Shown here: positions 8,281 to 16,902 of the stretch, in pieces
Numbering within the stretch: position 1 is the stretch's first letter
Layout: each line of letters begins with the position of its first letter
Origin: Acidisoma sp. L85
GTDB taxonomy: Bacteria > Pseudomonadota > Alphaproteobacteria > Acetobacterales > Acetobacteraceae
DNA length: 42,931 bases
NCBI RefSeq assembly: GCF_009765865.1
Contig: NZ_LMUQ01000053.1
Location: 1 to 42,931, forward strand
Direction: 5' to 3'
The notes under the pieces: generated by a model
Database searches by the model: none
What the model was told of the DNA's origin: nothing
The model's input: only the letters and a program-made list of their open reading frames with translations
Translations under genes and position numbers: made by a program

Positions 8281-9091
8281 TAAAGCGCGAGCAAGAGCGA
8301 GTAGATAATCTGGCGGATGTCTTCGACAAGCCTTTCGGCGATTGGTCTTCACCCTATCCCTCGCGCGCAGCGGAAGGAGCCATGGTGCCACGACGATACG
8401 CCGGTGACCAAGCCTGGCGATCCGGTGAAGCCGCGGCTGCTGGACTGTTTCTATCAGAAAGAGAAGTATGAATTGGCCTAGCCAAATTTCGCAGCAAACA
8501 TTCGAGCGCTGGTCATACCAAAACGAAACGCGCTTCGCCTTCGAATCCAGCGTCGGCGAACGCGACCGAGCTCTCCAGCGTCGAGGTATCCAAATCAACA
8601 TGGACCTGGCTATCTTGTCCCACGACTGGTCCCACGTGAGAGGCTGCAAGCCGCCCGACCCACCTAACACTCGCTCGGCAAATAATGCGTGGGCGGCCAC
8701 CGCAGCAGTCACGAACACGAGGTCCGAAGAGTCCAACGGTCCGGCTGCGGCAAGCCCAGTAGCAGGATGCAAGGGGCCAGAAGATCTAGCCAGGAAAATT
8801 TAGATCTGCACCAAGGTTTTCAGGGCCTCTTCCGGAGATAACGTCGTTAGGAGGTGAACCAATGTTCAAGATCACGGCTCTGTTACCATCCCCTCGTACC
8901 ACGGTTCAATCCAATGTGCTGCGGTGAGAATGATGCCGCCGGCACCGTTCCAGAAGAAGAGGGCTCGCGAGTGGCCGCTGTCGTTCTCACAATGAGTGCA
9001 TCAGAGTTAATGTCCCAATTTGGGCTGTGGTGGCCCCATGGCCCCTCCGTGCGAGAACCTTCGGGAGGGTTGCCGTGAAGTTCTTGCCTAA
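8281..9091. other. Decayed intergenic region
   Basis: About 800 bases with no gene I can support. Open frames here show no recognisable domain. One short frame at 8862 has a very good ribosome-binding site and is listed separately. Confidence 0.4.
8862..8927 (+). CDS. Possible 21-codon leader or gene start with perfect Shine-Dalgarno
   Basis: AGGAGGTGA is placed about five bases before an ATG that opens a 21-residue frame (MFKITALLPSPRTTVQS then NVLR) and stops at TGA. The ribosome-binding site is stronger than any nearby. It may be a leader peptide or, more likely in this decayed stretch, the surviving start of a lost gene. No homology is recognised. Confidence 0.2.
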   Translation: MFKITALLPSPRTTVQSNVLR

Positions 9092-9292
9092 ATCACCCCC
9101 TCGGCGGTTGAGGTTTCGCTGGCGCTCGGGTTCCAGACGAAGTCGAACTTCGAGGCATTTTTCGAGCGATTCGCTGCGCGGCCGCGTCAGATGTGGCGGA
9201 GAACCGGTCGCGACCTGAGGACTGAGGATGGTCGGCGACGTGCGCCAAAAGAATATTGCGGAGCCGCGAATGGAATTCGCTCCGTACCCTAA
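9092..9292 (+). pseudogene. AraC-family regulator, C-terminal helix-turn-helix fragment
   Basis: The frame after a TAA reads ITPSAVEVSLALGFQTKSNF, then FFERFAARPRQMWRR. This matches the second helix-turn-helix of AraC/XylS regulators (usual form IxEIALxxGFxSxSxFxRxFRRxxGxxPxxWRR). The rest of the DNA-binding domain and the whole sensor domain are missing, and there is no start codon with a ribosome-binding site. It is a relic just upstream of the LysR gene. Confidence 0.65.
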
Positions 9293-9344
9293 AGGGTCCT
9301 TAATCGCTTTGACTTGCCAATCTTGCCCCTGACCGAGGACGCCT

Positions 9345-10352
9345 ATGGAACTTCAACAGATTCGCTATTTTCTAGCTCTAAAGCGGACACTCAATTTCTC
9401 CGAAGCCGCGAAGCAATGCAATGTGACTCAGCCAGCTCTCACGAGGGCCGTGCAAAGGCTCGAGCAAGATCTCGGTGGCGAGCTGATCCACCGAGAGGGT
9501 CGTCTGACCCATCTGAGCGATCTAGGGAAAGCAGTGTTGCCGATGTTAGAGCGGACTCTCGCCGCAGCCGACTCGGTTACCTCCCAGGCTAAGGATTTCT
9601 GGTCTCGGACGAGCGGGAAGCTCCGCATCGGCTTGATCCCGTCGGTCTCTGCTTTTCTGATGACCGAGCCTTTGTCGGAACTGTCACTCCGCGCACCGGG
9701 TTTGCAAATCGATCTCATCGAAGATAAGAACGAGAACCTGATCCAAGCTCTGCTAGACGGCGATATCCACGCGGCACTAGGAGATGGGACGGAAGAGTTA
9801 CCTATGCGCATTGATCATTGGCAACTGTTCGAGGAGCGCTATGTCGTCGTGACTTCGGCCGGTCACCAGTTCGCGAGCCTTACTGAAATCCCGATCGACT
9901 TGCTACAGGAGGCAACATGGCTTCAGCGGGACATAGGTGAGGCCACTAACGGTTTCGAAAGTATGTTTCCTGGCGCACCGGGAAAATGGCGCGTTAGCCA
10001 TCGGGCGCAACAAGAAGCCTATCTTCAGCATATGGCAGCAATCGGAGCGGGTGCTCTGCTCGCTCCTGAACATGCACCGCTTCTGCCGACACTCGTCTCA
10101 CGCCCAATCAAGAACGATCCGCTCCGTCGAAGAGTGGAACTGTTGACGGTCGCGGGAAGGCGCTATTCCCCGATCTTAGAACTCTTCGTCAAGATCTCGC
10201 GTTGCCACAATTGGCAACGTACGCTTGCGAAAGCCTGCCGCGATCCTGCCGCGACTAAATCTTCCTGGCTTCAGACCGACCTCGAGGGCTTCCCCTTGGT
10301 TCCGTCGTCGGCTTTGCTTAGTACTGGAGTTGCGGATTTCAACGGGTCCTAA
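9345..10352 (+). CDS. LysR-family transcriptional regulator
   Basis: A 335-residue protein. Residues 1-60 carry the LysR winged helix-turn-helix (MELQQIRYFLALKRTLNFSE, then CNVTQPALTRAVQRLEQDLG). A linker helix and the two-lobed substrate-binding domain follow from about residue 90 (KLRIGLIPSVSAFL, LIQALLDGDIHAALGDG). The start ATG has GAGGA about seven bases upstream. The C-terminal 35 residues (after KACRDPA) look unlike the family and may be read-through into flanking DNA. LysR proteins usually act on a divergent neighbour, but the upstream DNA is decayed, so its target is not evident. Confidence 0.9.
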   Translation: MELQQIRYFLALKRTLNFSEAAKQCNVTQPALTRAVQRLEQDLGGELIHREGRLTHLSDLGKAVLPMLERTLAAADSVTSQAKDFWSRTSGKLRIGLIPSVSAFLMTEPLSELSLRAPGLQIDLIEDKNENLIQALLDGDIHAALGDGTEELPMRIDHWQLFEERYVVVTSAGHQFASLTEIPIDLLQEATWLQRDIGEATNGFESMFPGAPGKWRVSHRAQQEAYLQHMAAIGAGALLAPEHAPLLPTLVSRPIKNDPLRRRVELLTVAGRRYSPILELFVKISRCHNWQRTLAKACRDPAATKSSWLQTDLEGFPLVPSSALLSTGVADFNGS

Positions 10353-10468
10353 TCTCCATTCCAAATGTCTTACGGAACGATCCCCGAAGCGTCCTGGTTG
10401 GGAGCATCTTCCCGATACAGTGATTACGACTGCTTGGGTCGGCCGCAACCGCAGTGGAGTTGCCCCCG

Positions 10469-11357
10469 TTAAACCGGACACGAGGCAGGTTGCGATTGGC
10501 TGCGGATGAACTCACGAGGTGAGCGCATGCGCAAGCCGCTATGTGGATGATGTTCGTTGTAATCGTTGATCCAGGTCGGCAGCTGTTGCAAAACAGTCAA
10601 AGCATCCGGACGAGGTTGGATGCGGGCGTAGTCGCGCTTGAGGGTCTTCACGAAGGCCTCGCTGCCCCGTTGCTTTCCGGGCTGCGAACCGGTGTGAAGC
10701 ATGGCACCAGGGCCAGCGCAGCGGCGAATTCTAGCGTCTCACGGGCGACATAGGGGGAGCCGTTATCGCCAACCATTGAACGGGGTGCGGTGCCCGCAGG
10801 GCGTTGAATCGCCGTTCGACACAGGCCAGCATGAGGTCGCGCACCATCTCGCCGCTGACGCCGCCGGTGCTGGCCTGCCAGGCGATGATTTCTCGGTCGC
10901 AGGTGTCGATGGCGAACACGAGGCGGACGATTTCGCCATTCCAGCAACTGATTTCCAAGCCGTCGGACGACCAGCGCTGATTGGACGCCAGGGCAATGAC
11001 GCGGCCCTCATGGGCCCGGATTGGTCGATGACCGACATGCGGTTGGAGCAGCAGCTGGCCCTGCGCCATGAGGCGGAAGACACGTTTGTGGTTGATGGGC
11101 TCGGCGCCGGATGCTTGACGTGCCCGGTTCAGGAGCGCTGTGATCCGCCGGTAGCCGTAAGTTGGGCGTGCATCCGTCAGCTGGCGGATGGCAGCCAACA
11201 GTTCGTCGTCGCCTCGCCGTTGATAGCGGCCGCGGGGTTTGGGGCTGTCAGAAAGCTGCCTGACGAGATTAGACCGGGCGACGCCGAGCGTGTCGGCCAC
11301 AACCTTCACCGGGAAGTGCCGCGTGGCGGCGACGGCAACTGCCAGACAGGCTTTTTT
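10469..11357 (-). pseudogene. IS3-family transposase OrfB, two frameshifts
   Basis: OrfB carries the DDE integrase core. Segments in order are KVVADTLGVARSNLVRQL, YGYRRITALLNR, NQRWSSDGLEISCWNGE (first Asp), DNGSPYVARETLEFAAAL (second Asp), PVRSPESNG, then SEAFVKTLKRDYARIQ (Glu) and HSGLRMRSPREFIRSQ. One base is missing near 10780 (QWLSDNG expected, QWLAIT read) and another near 10675 (NGMSEAF expected). Both shifts fall inside the catalytic core, so no active enzyme can be made without correction. In intact relatives OrfAB is formed by programmed frameshifting between orfA and orfB. Confidence 0.85.
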
Positions 11358-11694
11358 CCCGAGCGGCGGCGAGCGCTTCCTTGAGGATCTCGACTTCCAT
11401 GGTTTTACGGCCGAGCAGGCGTTCCAGCTCACGGACGCGTAGTTCGAGATCGCGAGCTTTACTGGCTGCAACGACATCTTCATCGGCTTTGACGGCGACC
11501 TGACCGCCCTGGGACATGAGTTGCCTCCACTTGAACAGCAGGCTTGGCGAGACGCCGTGCAGGCGGGCGACGGCTGATACCGTCATCCCAGGCTGCATGG
11601 TGGCATCGACCAAGGTGAGCTTCTCATTGGCAGTATAACGGCGGCGGCGCTCGTGTCCGGTGATGATTTCAACGCGTGTGGTGTCATTGGGCAT
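11269..11694 (-). CDS. IS3-family transposase OrfA
   Basis: A 141-residue protein. Residues 18-60 form the helix-turn-helix of IS2-type OrfA (RRYTANEKLTLVDATMQPG, then VSAVARLHGVSPSLLFKWR). A leucine-rich heptad region follows at about 85-112 (LELRVRELERLLGRKTMEVE), used for oligomerisation. It binds the IS ends and is the N-terminal part of the OrfAB fusion transposase. The ATG at 11694 is preceded by a short leader inside the right end. The gene looks intact, but OrfB is broken, so the element probably cannot move by itself. Confidence 0.85.
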   Translation of the reverse strand: MPNDTTRVEIITGHERRRRYTANEKLTLVDATMQPGMTVSAVARLHGVSPSLLFKWRQLMSQGGQVAVKADEDVVAASKARDLELRVRELERLLGRKTMEVEILKEALAAAREKSLSGSCRRRHAALPGEGCGRHARRRPV

Positions 11695-11948
11695 AGGCGC
11701 ATGCCTAGGCGTAAGCCTAGGTCCTCATGGTTGCGCCAGGTGTCCGGTCGAAATGGGGGCCGCTCCAGCGAGCACGGTGCCCAGGTAGGCGCCGATAGTC
11801 GTAGCGACGAAGACGCCAAGAGATTTCACGCTGAGGCCCTAGAAAATGGCAATGGACCATCAAGGTCGTGCGGGAAATGTCAGAAGCATCTCACGAGTTG
11901 GGCAGATGGATTACAAAGGCGCCATGCTGACTGTGGGGCGCCGAGAGC

Positions 11949-12209
11949 CTATGCCGCTACTTCGGCGTCCCGTAGCCGCATGATGGTCTGCCGGCTGGTG
12001 CCGTAGTGCCTGGCCAACTCTGAGACACTGTCACCGGCCCTCAGGGCAGCCAGCACGGCCTGCTGCTCTTCGTTCTCTAATGTGACGAAGCGCAACGTCA
12101 ACCGACTGTGACGCCCGCTGAGTTGGCTGCGCCCCAGTTGTTGATGGGCCGGCGGAGCCACCAGCCGCCGGGGCGCGGTTCCCGTGGTGCAGTCATAATC
12201 CCCTGTCAT
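11949..12209 (-). pseudogene. Serine-recombinase-type C-terminal helix-turn-helix fragment
   Basis: The last 40 residues, ending at a TAG, read EEQQAVLAALRAGDSVSELA, then RHYGTSRQTIMRLRD. This resembles the C-terminal DNA-binding helix-turn-helix of resolvases and invertases (Hin/resolvase family). The first half of the frame has no recombinase resemblance and the catalytic N-terminal domain with its Ser is absent. I read it as a fragment. A small stand-alone DNA-binding protein is possible. Confidence 0.45.
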
Positions 12210-12495
12210 CGCGAGGCGGAAATTAGGCCGCTAATTCGCGCCTTCGGCGCTCGGGACTGTGTCGATAGCAATGCCCGGACGCCGAACCTCACTCGCCCAG
12301 GTGCAAAGTTGATGAGCATTAAGTGCGCGGCGGTGGCATGCTAAGCCGAGGCCCGCGGAAGCGAGATCCGTCACAGAATGTAACCCTCTGGCTCGGCTAC
12401 GAATTGCCTGTAACCGCACTCAACTTCGTTCGCTGACATATCGTCCTTTATGAGCGCTCGTCCTCCCATTCCTAGACGAGACGATTATGACGACC
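12210..12495. other. Intergenic region before the polysaccharide block
   Basis: Nothing recognisable. It marks the change from IS-rich DNA to the glycan gene block, whose first gene reads leftward and ends at 12496. Confidence 0.35.
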
Positions 12496-14013
12496 TCAGC
12501 CTGGCGACCTCCTTCGAGTGACATTCCGATTCTCTTCTCCAAGAAGATCTTCTATCAGAGCAGCGGAGAGCTTGGCGTCGAGCTTGTCATTAGCGTTTCT
12601 CGGCAGTCGCTCAATGGTTCGAAATATCTCAGGAATGCAGTAACTCTCGATCTTGCCGGCCAAAGCTTTTCTCAATTGTATCTCGTCGAACTCGGCGCTT
12701 CTTGGGCACTCAATGAGGGCCACAAGGGTCTCGTGCCTCTTTACGACACAGGCGGTAGGCCAGCCGCACTCCCGTATCGCTGCGGAAACTGCAGCGAGCT
12801 CGATGCGGTACCCGCGGAATTTGACTTGGAAGTCAAGCCGCTCTCGGAAATAAAGCTTACCTTCTATTCGCTCCGCCCAATCGCCACTAAAATACGCTCG
12901 CTCAACGCACCCATCTATTTCCACGTCCCGAAAGGCTAATTTCGTCTGTTCGCTATTGTTCCAATAGCCATTTGCGAGCTGGGGGCCGGTGATGACGATC
13001 TCGCCCTCGTCGACGGTCGGGCCCCCCAGCAGATGCAACATCATGCCTGGAATCTGCTCTCCAATGGACACATTGCTTCGGCAATTTAGCGCTAGGTTTT
13101 CTGGAGTTAGCCGCACCTCAGTCATCGAAACCGTAGTCTCAGTTGGTCCATATGTGTTTCTCACGTCAGCATAAGGGCACGCGGCGAAGATAGCTCTAAC
13201 CTGATGGGCCAGTAGCGGCTCCCCGCAGAACAAGAACAAGCGGATCGACGACAGAAAGGCCGCGATGGCCTCGCCAGAAGTAATCATTAGACTCACGACG
13301 CTGGGCACCGAGATCCAAATCGTCAGCTTGAGCTGGGCAATTCTACGCGCCGGAACGAGGCGATCACTTTTTGTCTCAAAGGAGCAAAGGGTAGCGCCAG
13401 AGCATAGGGCCCCATAAATCTCAAGTACGGCTAAGTCAAACCCGATATTTGCATACTGGGAAACGCGATCCTCTGAATTCAGGCACAGAGTGGAAACGCT
13501 CCAAGCGATATAGTGATTCAAGGCCGAACGCGAAATTTCAACACCCTTAGGCGTTCCTGTGGACCCTGATGTGAAGATCACATAAGCTGTAGTTCCACAT
13601 CTTCCCCTGCCATGAAGAGGTGGCATGCTCAAGACCAAAGCCGGATCAATGTGATATCCGTGCGGTCGCAGGTGAGTCAAACTCGTGCGACACGCTTGAT
13701 CCGCGACAATCAAGTCCGGGTCGAACAGTTCGGCGATATGTAGCAGTTTCTCCGCTGGCGCCGAGACGTTAAATGGGGCGTAGGTGATACCGGCCAGCAG
13801 TGCTCCCAGCATGGCAGCATAAGCTTCCCCACACTGAGGTAAGGCGATCATCACTCGCTGGATGCGAGTTCGAATGAATAGCCCGGCGAACTGCCTGACG
13901 GCATATTCGAGTTCGCGATATGTCCAGTCACGCCGGGCGTCAGAAACGGCGGTTGCGGCTGGACGTGTCTGAGCGGACAGCAGAAAGCTGTCAACGACAT
14001 CATGAACATTCAT
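12496..14013 (-). CDS. Free-standing AMP-forming adenylation domain protein (NRPS A-domain-like)
   Basis: A 505-residue ANL-superfamily enzyme. Core motifs are visible: A3 YVIFTSGSTGTPKG (residues about 144-157), A4 GFDLAVLEIYGAL (about 191-203), A5 NTYGPTETTV (about 286-295), A7 YFSGDWAE (about 374-381), A8 GKLYFRERLDFQVKFRGYRI (about 384-404) and A10 NANDKLD (about 473-479, with the catalytic Lys). The Asp after Phe in A4 matches the residue that binds the amino group in amino-acid-activating A-domains, so an amino acid is the likeliest substrate; the side-chain pocket cannot be read with confidence. No carrier or condensation domain is fused. A separate ACP at 25025 is a possible partner. 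The ATG at 14013 fits the family start. Confidence 0.85.
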   Translation of the reverse strand: MNVHDVVDSFLLSAQTRPAATAVSDARRDWTYRELEYAVRQFAGLFIRTRIQRVMIALPQCGEAYAAMLGALLAGITYAPFNVSAPAEKLLHIAELFDPDLIVADQACRTSLTHLRPHGYHIDPALVLSMPPLHGRGRCGTTAYVIFTSGSTGTPKGVEISRSALNHYIAWSVSTLCLNSEDRVSQYANIGFDLAVLEIYGALCSGATLCSFETKSDRLVPARRIAQLKLTIWISVPSVVSLMITSGEAIAAFLSSIRLFLFCGEPLLAHQVRAIFAACPYADVRNTYGPTETTVSMTEVRLTPENLALNCRSNVSIGEQIPGMMLHLLGGPTVDEGEIVITGPQLANGYWNNSEQTKLAFRDVEIDGCVERAYFSGDWAERIEGKLYFRERLDFQVKFRGYRIELAAVSAAIRECGWPTACVVKRHETLVALIECPRSAEFDEIQLRKALAGKIESYCIPEIFRTIERLPRNANDKLDAKLSAALIEDLLGEENRNVTRRRSPG

Positions 14014-14493
14014 GTCCGAGAACCCTGAGCAATTAGCCGATGCTACGACGGAATGATAGCGTAAGGCGCAGGACGATGCAACTCATTTGCTCGTCTGTAG
14101 AATCGTCAGTCAGCGCGAATGCACGCTCCGGTTGCTTCTCGATAAAATACCTCCCTTGGCTACGTCTAGACATGCTCGGACGCCATTTACTTGCAGCTAT
14201 CAGTTGAGAACGTGGCGGCTCCATCACTTGATCGAACGGGGAAAGGTTGGCCAAATGTTTTCGAGCGCCTGAGAACTTTTGACAGCCGGGTCGGTGTAGC
14301 CAAGCCGGCACCGGTCCAACTACGGCGTCCGGGTTCAGGATGGCGTTGGCCGGCTCCGCACGGAACCTAGGAGAGGCCCATCAACACAGGTGCTTCTTCA
14401 GCGAAAGCGACGGCATACTGGGTTTGCCGTTGTCGGCTATGATCAAAAGGCATAGGATTCACACGGGCTGTCCTCTCCATTTGGAAGATCGCG
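14014..14493. other. Divergent intergenic region
   Basis: It lies between the leftward adenylation gene and the rightward WcbI gene and should hold promoters for both. Short open frames occur on both strands but none has a recognisable domain. Confidence 0.4.
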
Positions 14494-15849
14494 GTGCTTC
14501 CCATCGATTTTCTCCCTGGCGGAAATGCTAAGCGGTTCCTGCAAGATGGTTGGTCTTTTCAGGAACCCATTGGCATATGGGCCGTCGGATCAGAAAGCGC
14601 GGTTCTGTTGCCCCCTGTCATTGCGTCCGCACCTCGCCGTCTCTCGGTACAGCTCTTTCCACTCATCGCACCTCCTGAGCTCATGCAACAACGTGTTGAG
14701 CTGATCCTGAATGGAGTGCTCATCTACCAAACCGCACTGACCGCTGAGGAGAGGAATCTCACATGCGCAATTCCCGATGAACTACTTCAACCTGACGCAA
14801 CTAACAGACTTGTCATTGTGCATCCTGATGCCGCGGCGCCGCGCGACTTAAACCCTCTCAAGACCGATCCCCGCAGACTGGCAGTTTGTCTTAGGCGCAT
14901 TGAATTCGAGACGCCGGCCAAGCCAGGCACCCAGGTTGAAGTTGCCAGTGATCAGAGAAACCCGCGCGGCCCGATCGCTGTGGCGCCCCGAAACGAGCGC
15001 CGCCTCGTACTATGCAGACGGGACACGCTCTCCAGCGAAATCGCGCAGATACTTCGCTTTTTTCCTCCCTTTGAAGATGCCTTCGACTTACGCTTGATCA
15101 CCGGTACAACACCATGGTCGATAGTGCTGCAAAGCCTTTCCCCTCAAGATAGCGGACGACTTGCAGCAGTCTGGGATCAGATAGTACCCGAGGCCGTAAA
15201 TCAAGAGCCCTACCTGCGTGGAATCCTACCGCAATCTGCAACCTATATTAGATTCCCTCGGCTCTTTATCAATTGCCTTTGGCCACTTCGTGGCCACGAC
15301 CCGAGACTTGCGCTCGAGCCTCAATTTCCTAAAGGACGATATCCCTACACTGATATCGCGGCTGCCGAATTGCGTAACGAACAGCTGAATGACGACGCGC
15401 TGTATGCGCGCTATATGCAACGCTCGGCTGAACTGATGCCCGACTTGGATGTAGAGTGGGACCGCGACGTGTCCGCGTGGCGGACGCTAGACGCGCGATG
15501 CGACGTGCAGCTTTGTCCTTTTATTATCTCCCATTTTCACACGACACGGCTATTCTATGGCCCCGATCTACCCTGCGCACCGTTGTTAGCCTATCTCGTT
15601 GAACAGCTTCTTGGCGGTCTACTCACGCAAATGCAGTTTAGCCCGTCCGACGTCTACAACCAGTTCTCCGACTACATTTACGGATATCAGGGTATGTTTC
15701 TCGATCAGGCTCCGGTGCATCCCTTTGTCCTCAGGAAGTTTAATGTGCCGTGGCTTTCGACAACCTATGAGTATCGGAGGGGTCACAGTAAACGTACGTT
15801 CCGTGAACATATCATAGACTATATCCACTGGGCTCCGTGGTTCGCGTGA
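14494..15849 (+). CDS. WcbI-like protein with N-terminal beta-sandwich domain
   Basis: A 451-residue protein. Residues about 25-135 look like the jelly-roll module often attached to glycan enzymes (RVELILNGVLIYQTALT, CAIPDELLQPDATNRLVIVH, DPRRLAVCLRRIEF). Residues about 165-451 resemble WcbI polysaccharide-biosynthesis proteins (PYLRGILPQSATYIRFPRL, INCLWPLRGHDPR, HPFVLRKFNVPW). WcbI of the Burkholderia capsule binds CoA and is a putative acetyltransferase. The position of the family GNCQ-like motif reads LVLCRRDTLSSEI, so Asn-Cys-Gln is missing. The start is GTG with GGAAGA eight bases upstream. A second WcbI gene follows on the same strand after 113 bases. Confidence 0.75.
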   Translation: MLPIDFLPGGNAKRFLQDGWSFQEPIGIWAVGSESAVLLPPVIASAPRRLSVQLFPLIAPPELMQQRVELILNGVLIYQTALTAEERNLTCAIPDELLQPDATNRLVIVHPDAAAPRDLNPLKTDPRRLAVCLRRIEFETPAKPGTQVEVASDQRNPRGPIAVAPRNERRLVLCRRDTLSSEIAQILRFFPPFEDAFDLRLITGTTPWSIVLQSLSPQDSGRLAAVWDQIVPEAVNQEPYLRGILPQSATYIRFPRLFINCLWPLRGHDPRLALEPQFPKGRYPYTDIAAAELRNEQLNDDALYARYMQRSAELMPDLDVEWDRDVSAWRTLDARCDVQLCPFIISHFHTTRLFYGPDLPCAPLLAYLVEQLLGGLLTQMQFSPSDVYNQFSDYIYGYQGMFLDQAPVHPFVLRKFNVPWLSTTYEYRRGHSKRTFREHIIDYIHWAPWFA

Positions 15850-15962
15850 CTACAAGCTGACTGTGAAAAATGTGGCACGATTCGGGCCAGCGGGATTCGG
15901 CTTAACCAAGTGTAACACACGTCGTGTCCACTAGAACGAGCCACTCTAGGTAGGAAGAGAGT

Positions 15963-16865
15963 ATGATGAGTGATGAAGAGGCTTTGTCGAAGAAACAAGG
16001 CAAGCCGGTGTGGCTTATTTACGCTAACTGCCAGGCCGCTGCGATCGCCGCTCTCCTACCGCGCATCGGGCGATTGTCGGATTCGGTCGATATAAAGTAT
16101 GTCTTCATTCACTCCCTAGAAGAGCGTGGCAAGGGCTGGGACACGTATCCCGCGTCCTATATGGATGGAGTGACGGTTGTTTGGGAGCAAGTAAGTGAGG
16201 CCTTTCCGGCCGTGCGCGCTGAGTTTCATCGGCGACTTCCTGAGACTGCCCGTCGGATCAGGTTTCCGGCTTTTACGGCCGGGATGATCTGGCCTTTCGC
16301 CGCCCCTGACCCAAGACCGTCCAAACACCGTCCGTATCTATATGGTGATTCTGTTGCAGCGCGGCTCGGACTTAGCTTAGCGGGCCGTCGCTTGACGGAC
16401 GATCAAATATTCTCTGAGTACATGGCCCTTAGCTACAAGAGGATGCCGGATCTCGATCGAAGTCTTGAGCTGGAGCTCGCAGCGTGGCAGAGGCGCGATC
16501 TCGATTCCGATATTTCCGTGTCGGCCTATCTAATTGAGAATTACCGAAAGACACAGCTATTTTACGAGCGCGGGCGCATTACACAGTATCCAGTGCGCTA
16601 CCTCATAGATCGGCTGCTACAGGAAAGCCTTGACGCGAACGCCGTCAACGTCACCTCCGTTCTGGAGGACGCAGCAAGGCTACTCAAGTACCATCAGGGT
16701 TCTGACAACATCAGTCAGCCGATCCATCCGTTTGTAGCCGATAAACTGAAGTTGGAGTGGTTTGATCCAGAAGCTGTCTACAGATGGTTCATGCACGACT
16801 GGACGTTTAGAGACTGGATTGTACGATGCGTACGGCTTGCACCGTATGTCGGCGGCAATTTCTAA
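15963..16865 (+). CDS. WcbI family polysaccharide biosynthesis putative acyltransferase
   Basis: A 300-residue protein starting after AGGAAGAGAGT. It shows the family N-terminal motif as VWLIYANCQAAAIAALL (Asn-Cys-Gln retained), then RFPAFTAGMIWPFAAPDPRP, GDSVAARLGLSLAG and IHPFVADKLKLEW. The pattern is shared with the preceding gene, so the two are paralogues. By family knowledge it acts in the cytoplasm on a nucleotide sugar or nascent capsule unit using an acyl-CoA. The donor and acceptor here are unknown. It has no signal peptide or membrane segment. Confidence 0.82.
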   Translation: MMSDEEALSKKQGKPVWLIYANCQAAAIAALLPRIGRLSDSVDIKYVFIHSLEERGKGWDTYPASYMDGVTVVWEQVSEAFPAVRAEFHRRLPETARRIRFPAFTAGMIWPFAAPDPRPSKHRPYLYGDSVAARLGLSLAGRRLTDDQIFSEYMALSYKRMPDLDRSLELELAAWQRRDLDSDISVSAYLIENYRKTQLFYERGRITQYPVRYLIDRLLQESLDANAVNVTSVLEDAARLLKYHQGSDNISQPIHPFVADKLKLEWFDPEAVYRWFMHDWTFRDWIVRCVRLAPYVGGNF

Positions 16866-16902
16866 CGTTGCGCGGAATATCACGCCACCAATATCAGTCT
16901 CT

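Larger units (their letters stand above)
10455..11767 (-). mobile_element. IS3-family (IS2-group) insertion sequence
   Basis: A 1.3-kb element bounded by imperfect inverted repeats. Reading inward, the left end is TGGAGTTGCCCCCGTT followed by AAACCGGACAC. The right end, read on the minus strand, is TGGAGCGGCCCCCATT followed by TCGACCGGACAC. TGG...GCCCCC...GGACA ends are typical of the IS2 group. It contains orfA and a damaged orfB on the minus strand. No exact 5-base target duplication was found (flanks CGCAG and GCGAG), so the ends or flanks may have changed since insertion. Confidence 0.8.

Noticed and set aside
10701-11384. A 227-codon plus-strand frame across the IS3 element
   Set aside because: It is antisense to OrfB, whose motifs are clear.
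10450-11772. 5-bp target duplication of the IS3 element
   Set aside because: The flanks (CGCAG and GCGAG) are similar but not identical, so a duplication is not claimed.
12496-14013. Full NRPS module
   Set aside because: No condensation, carrier or thioesterase domain is fused to the adenylation protein, and none is adjacent.
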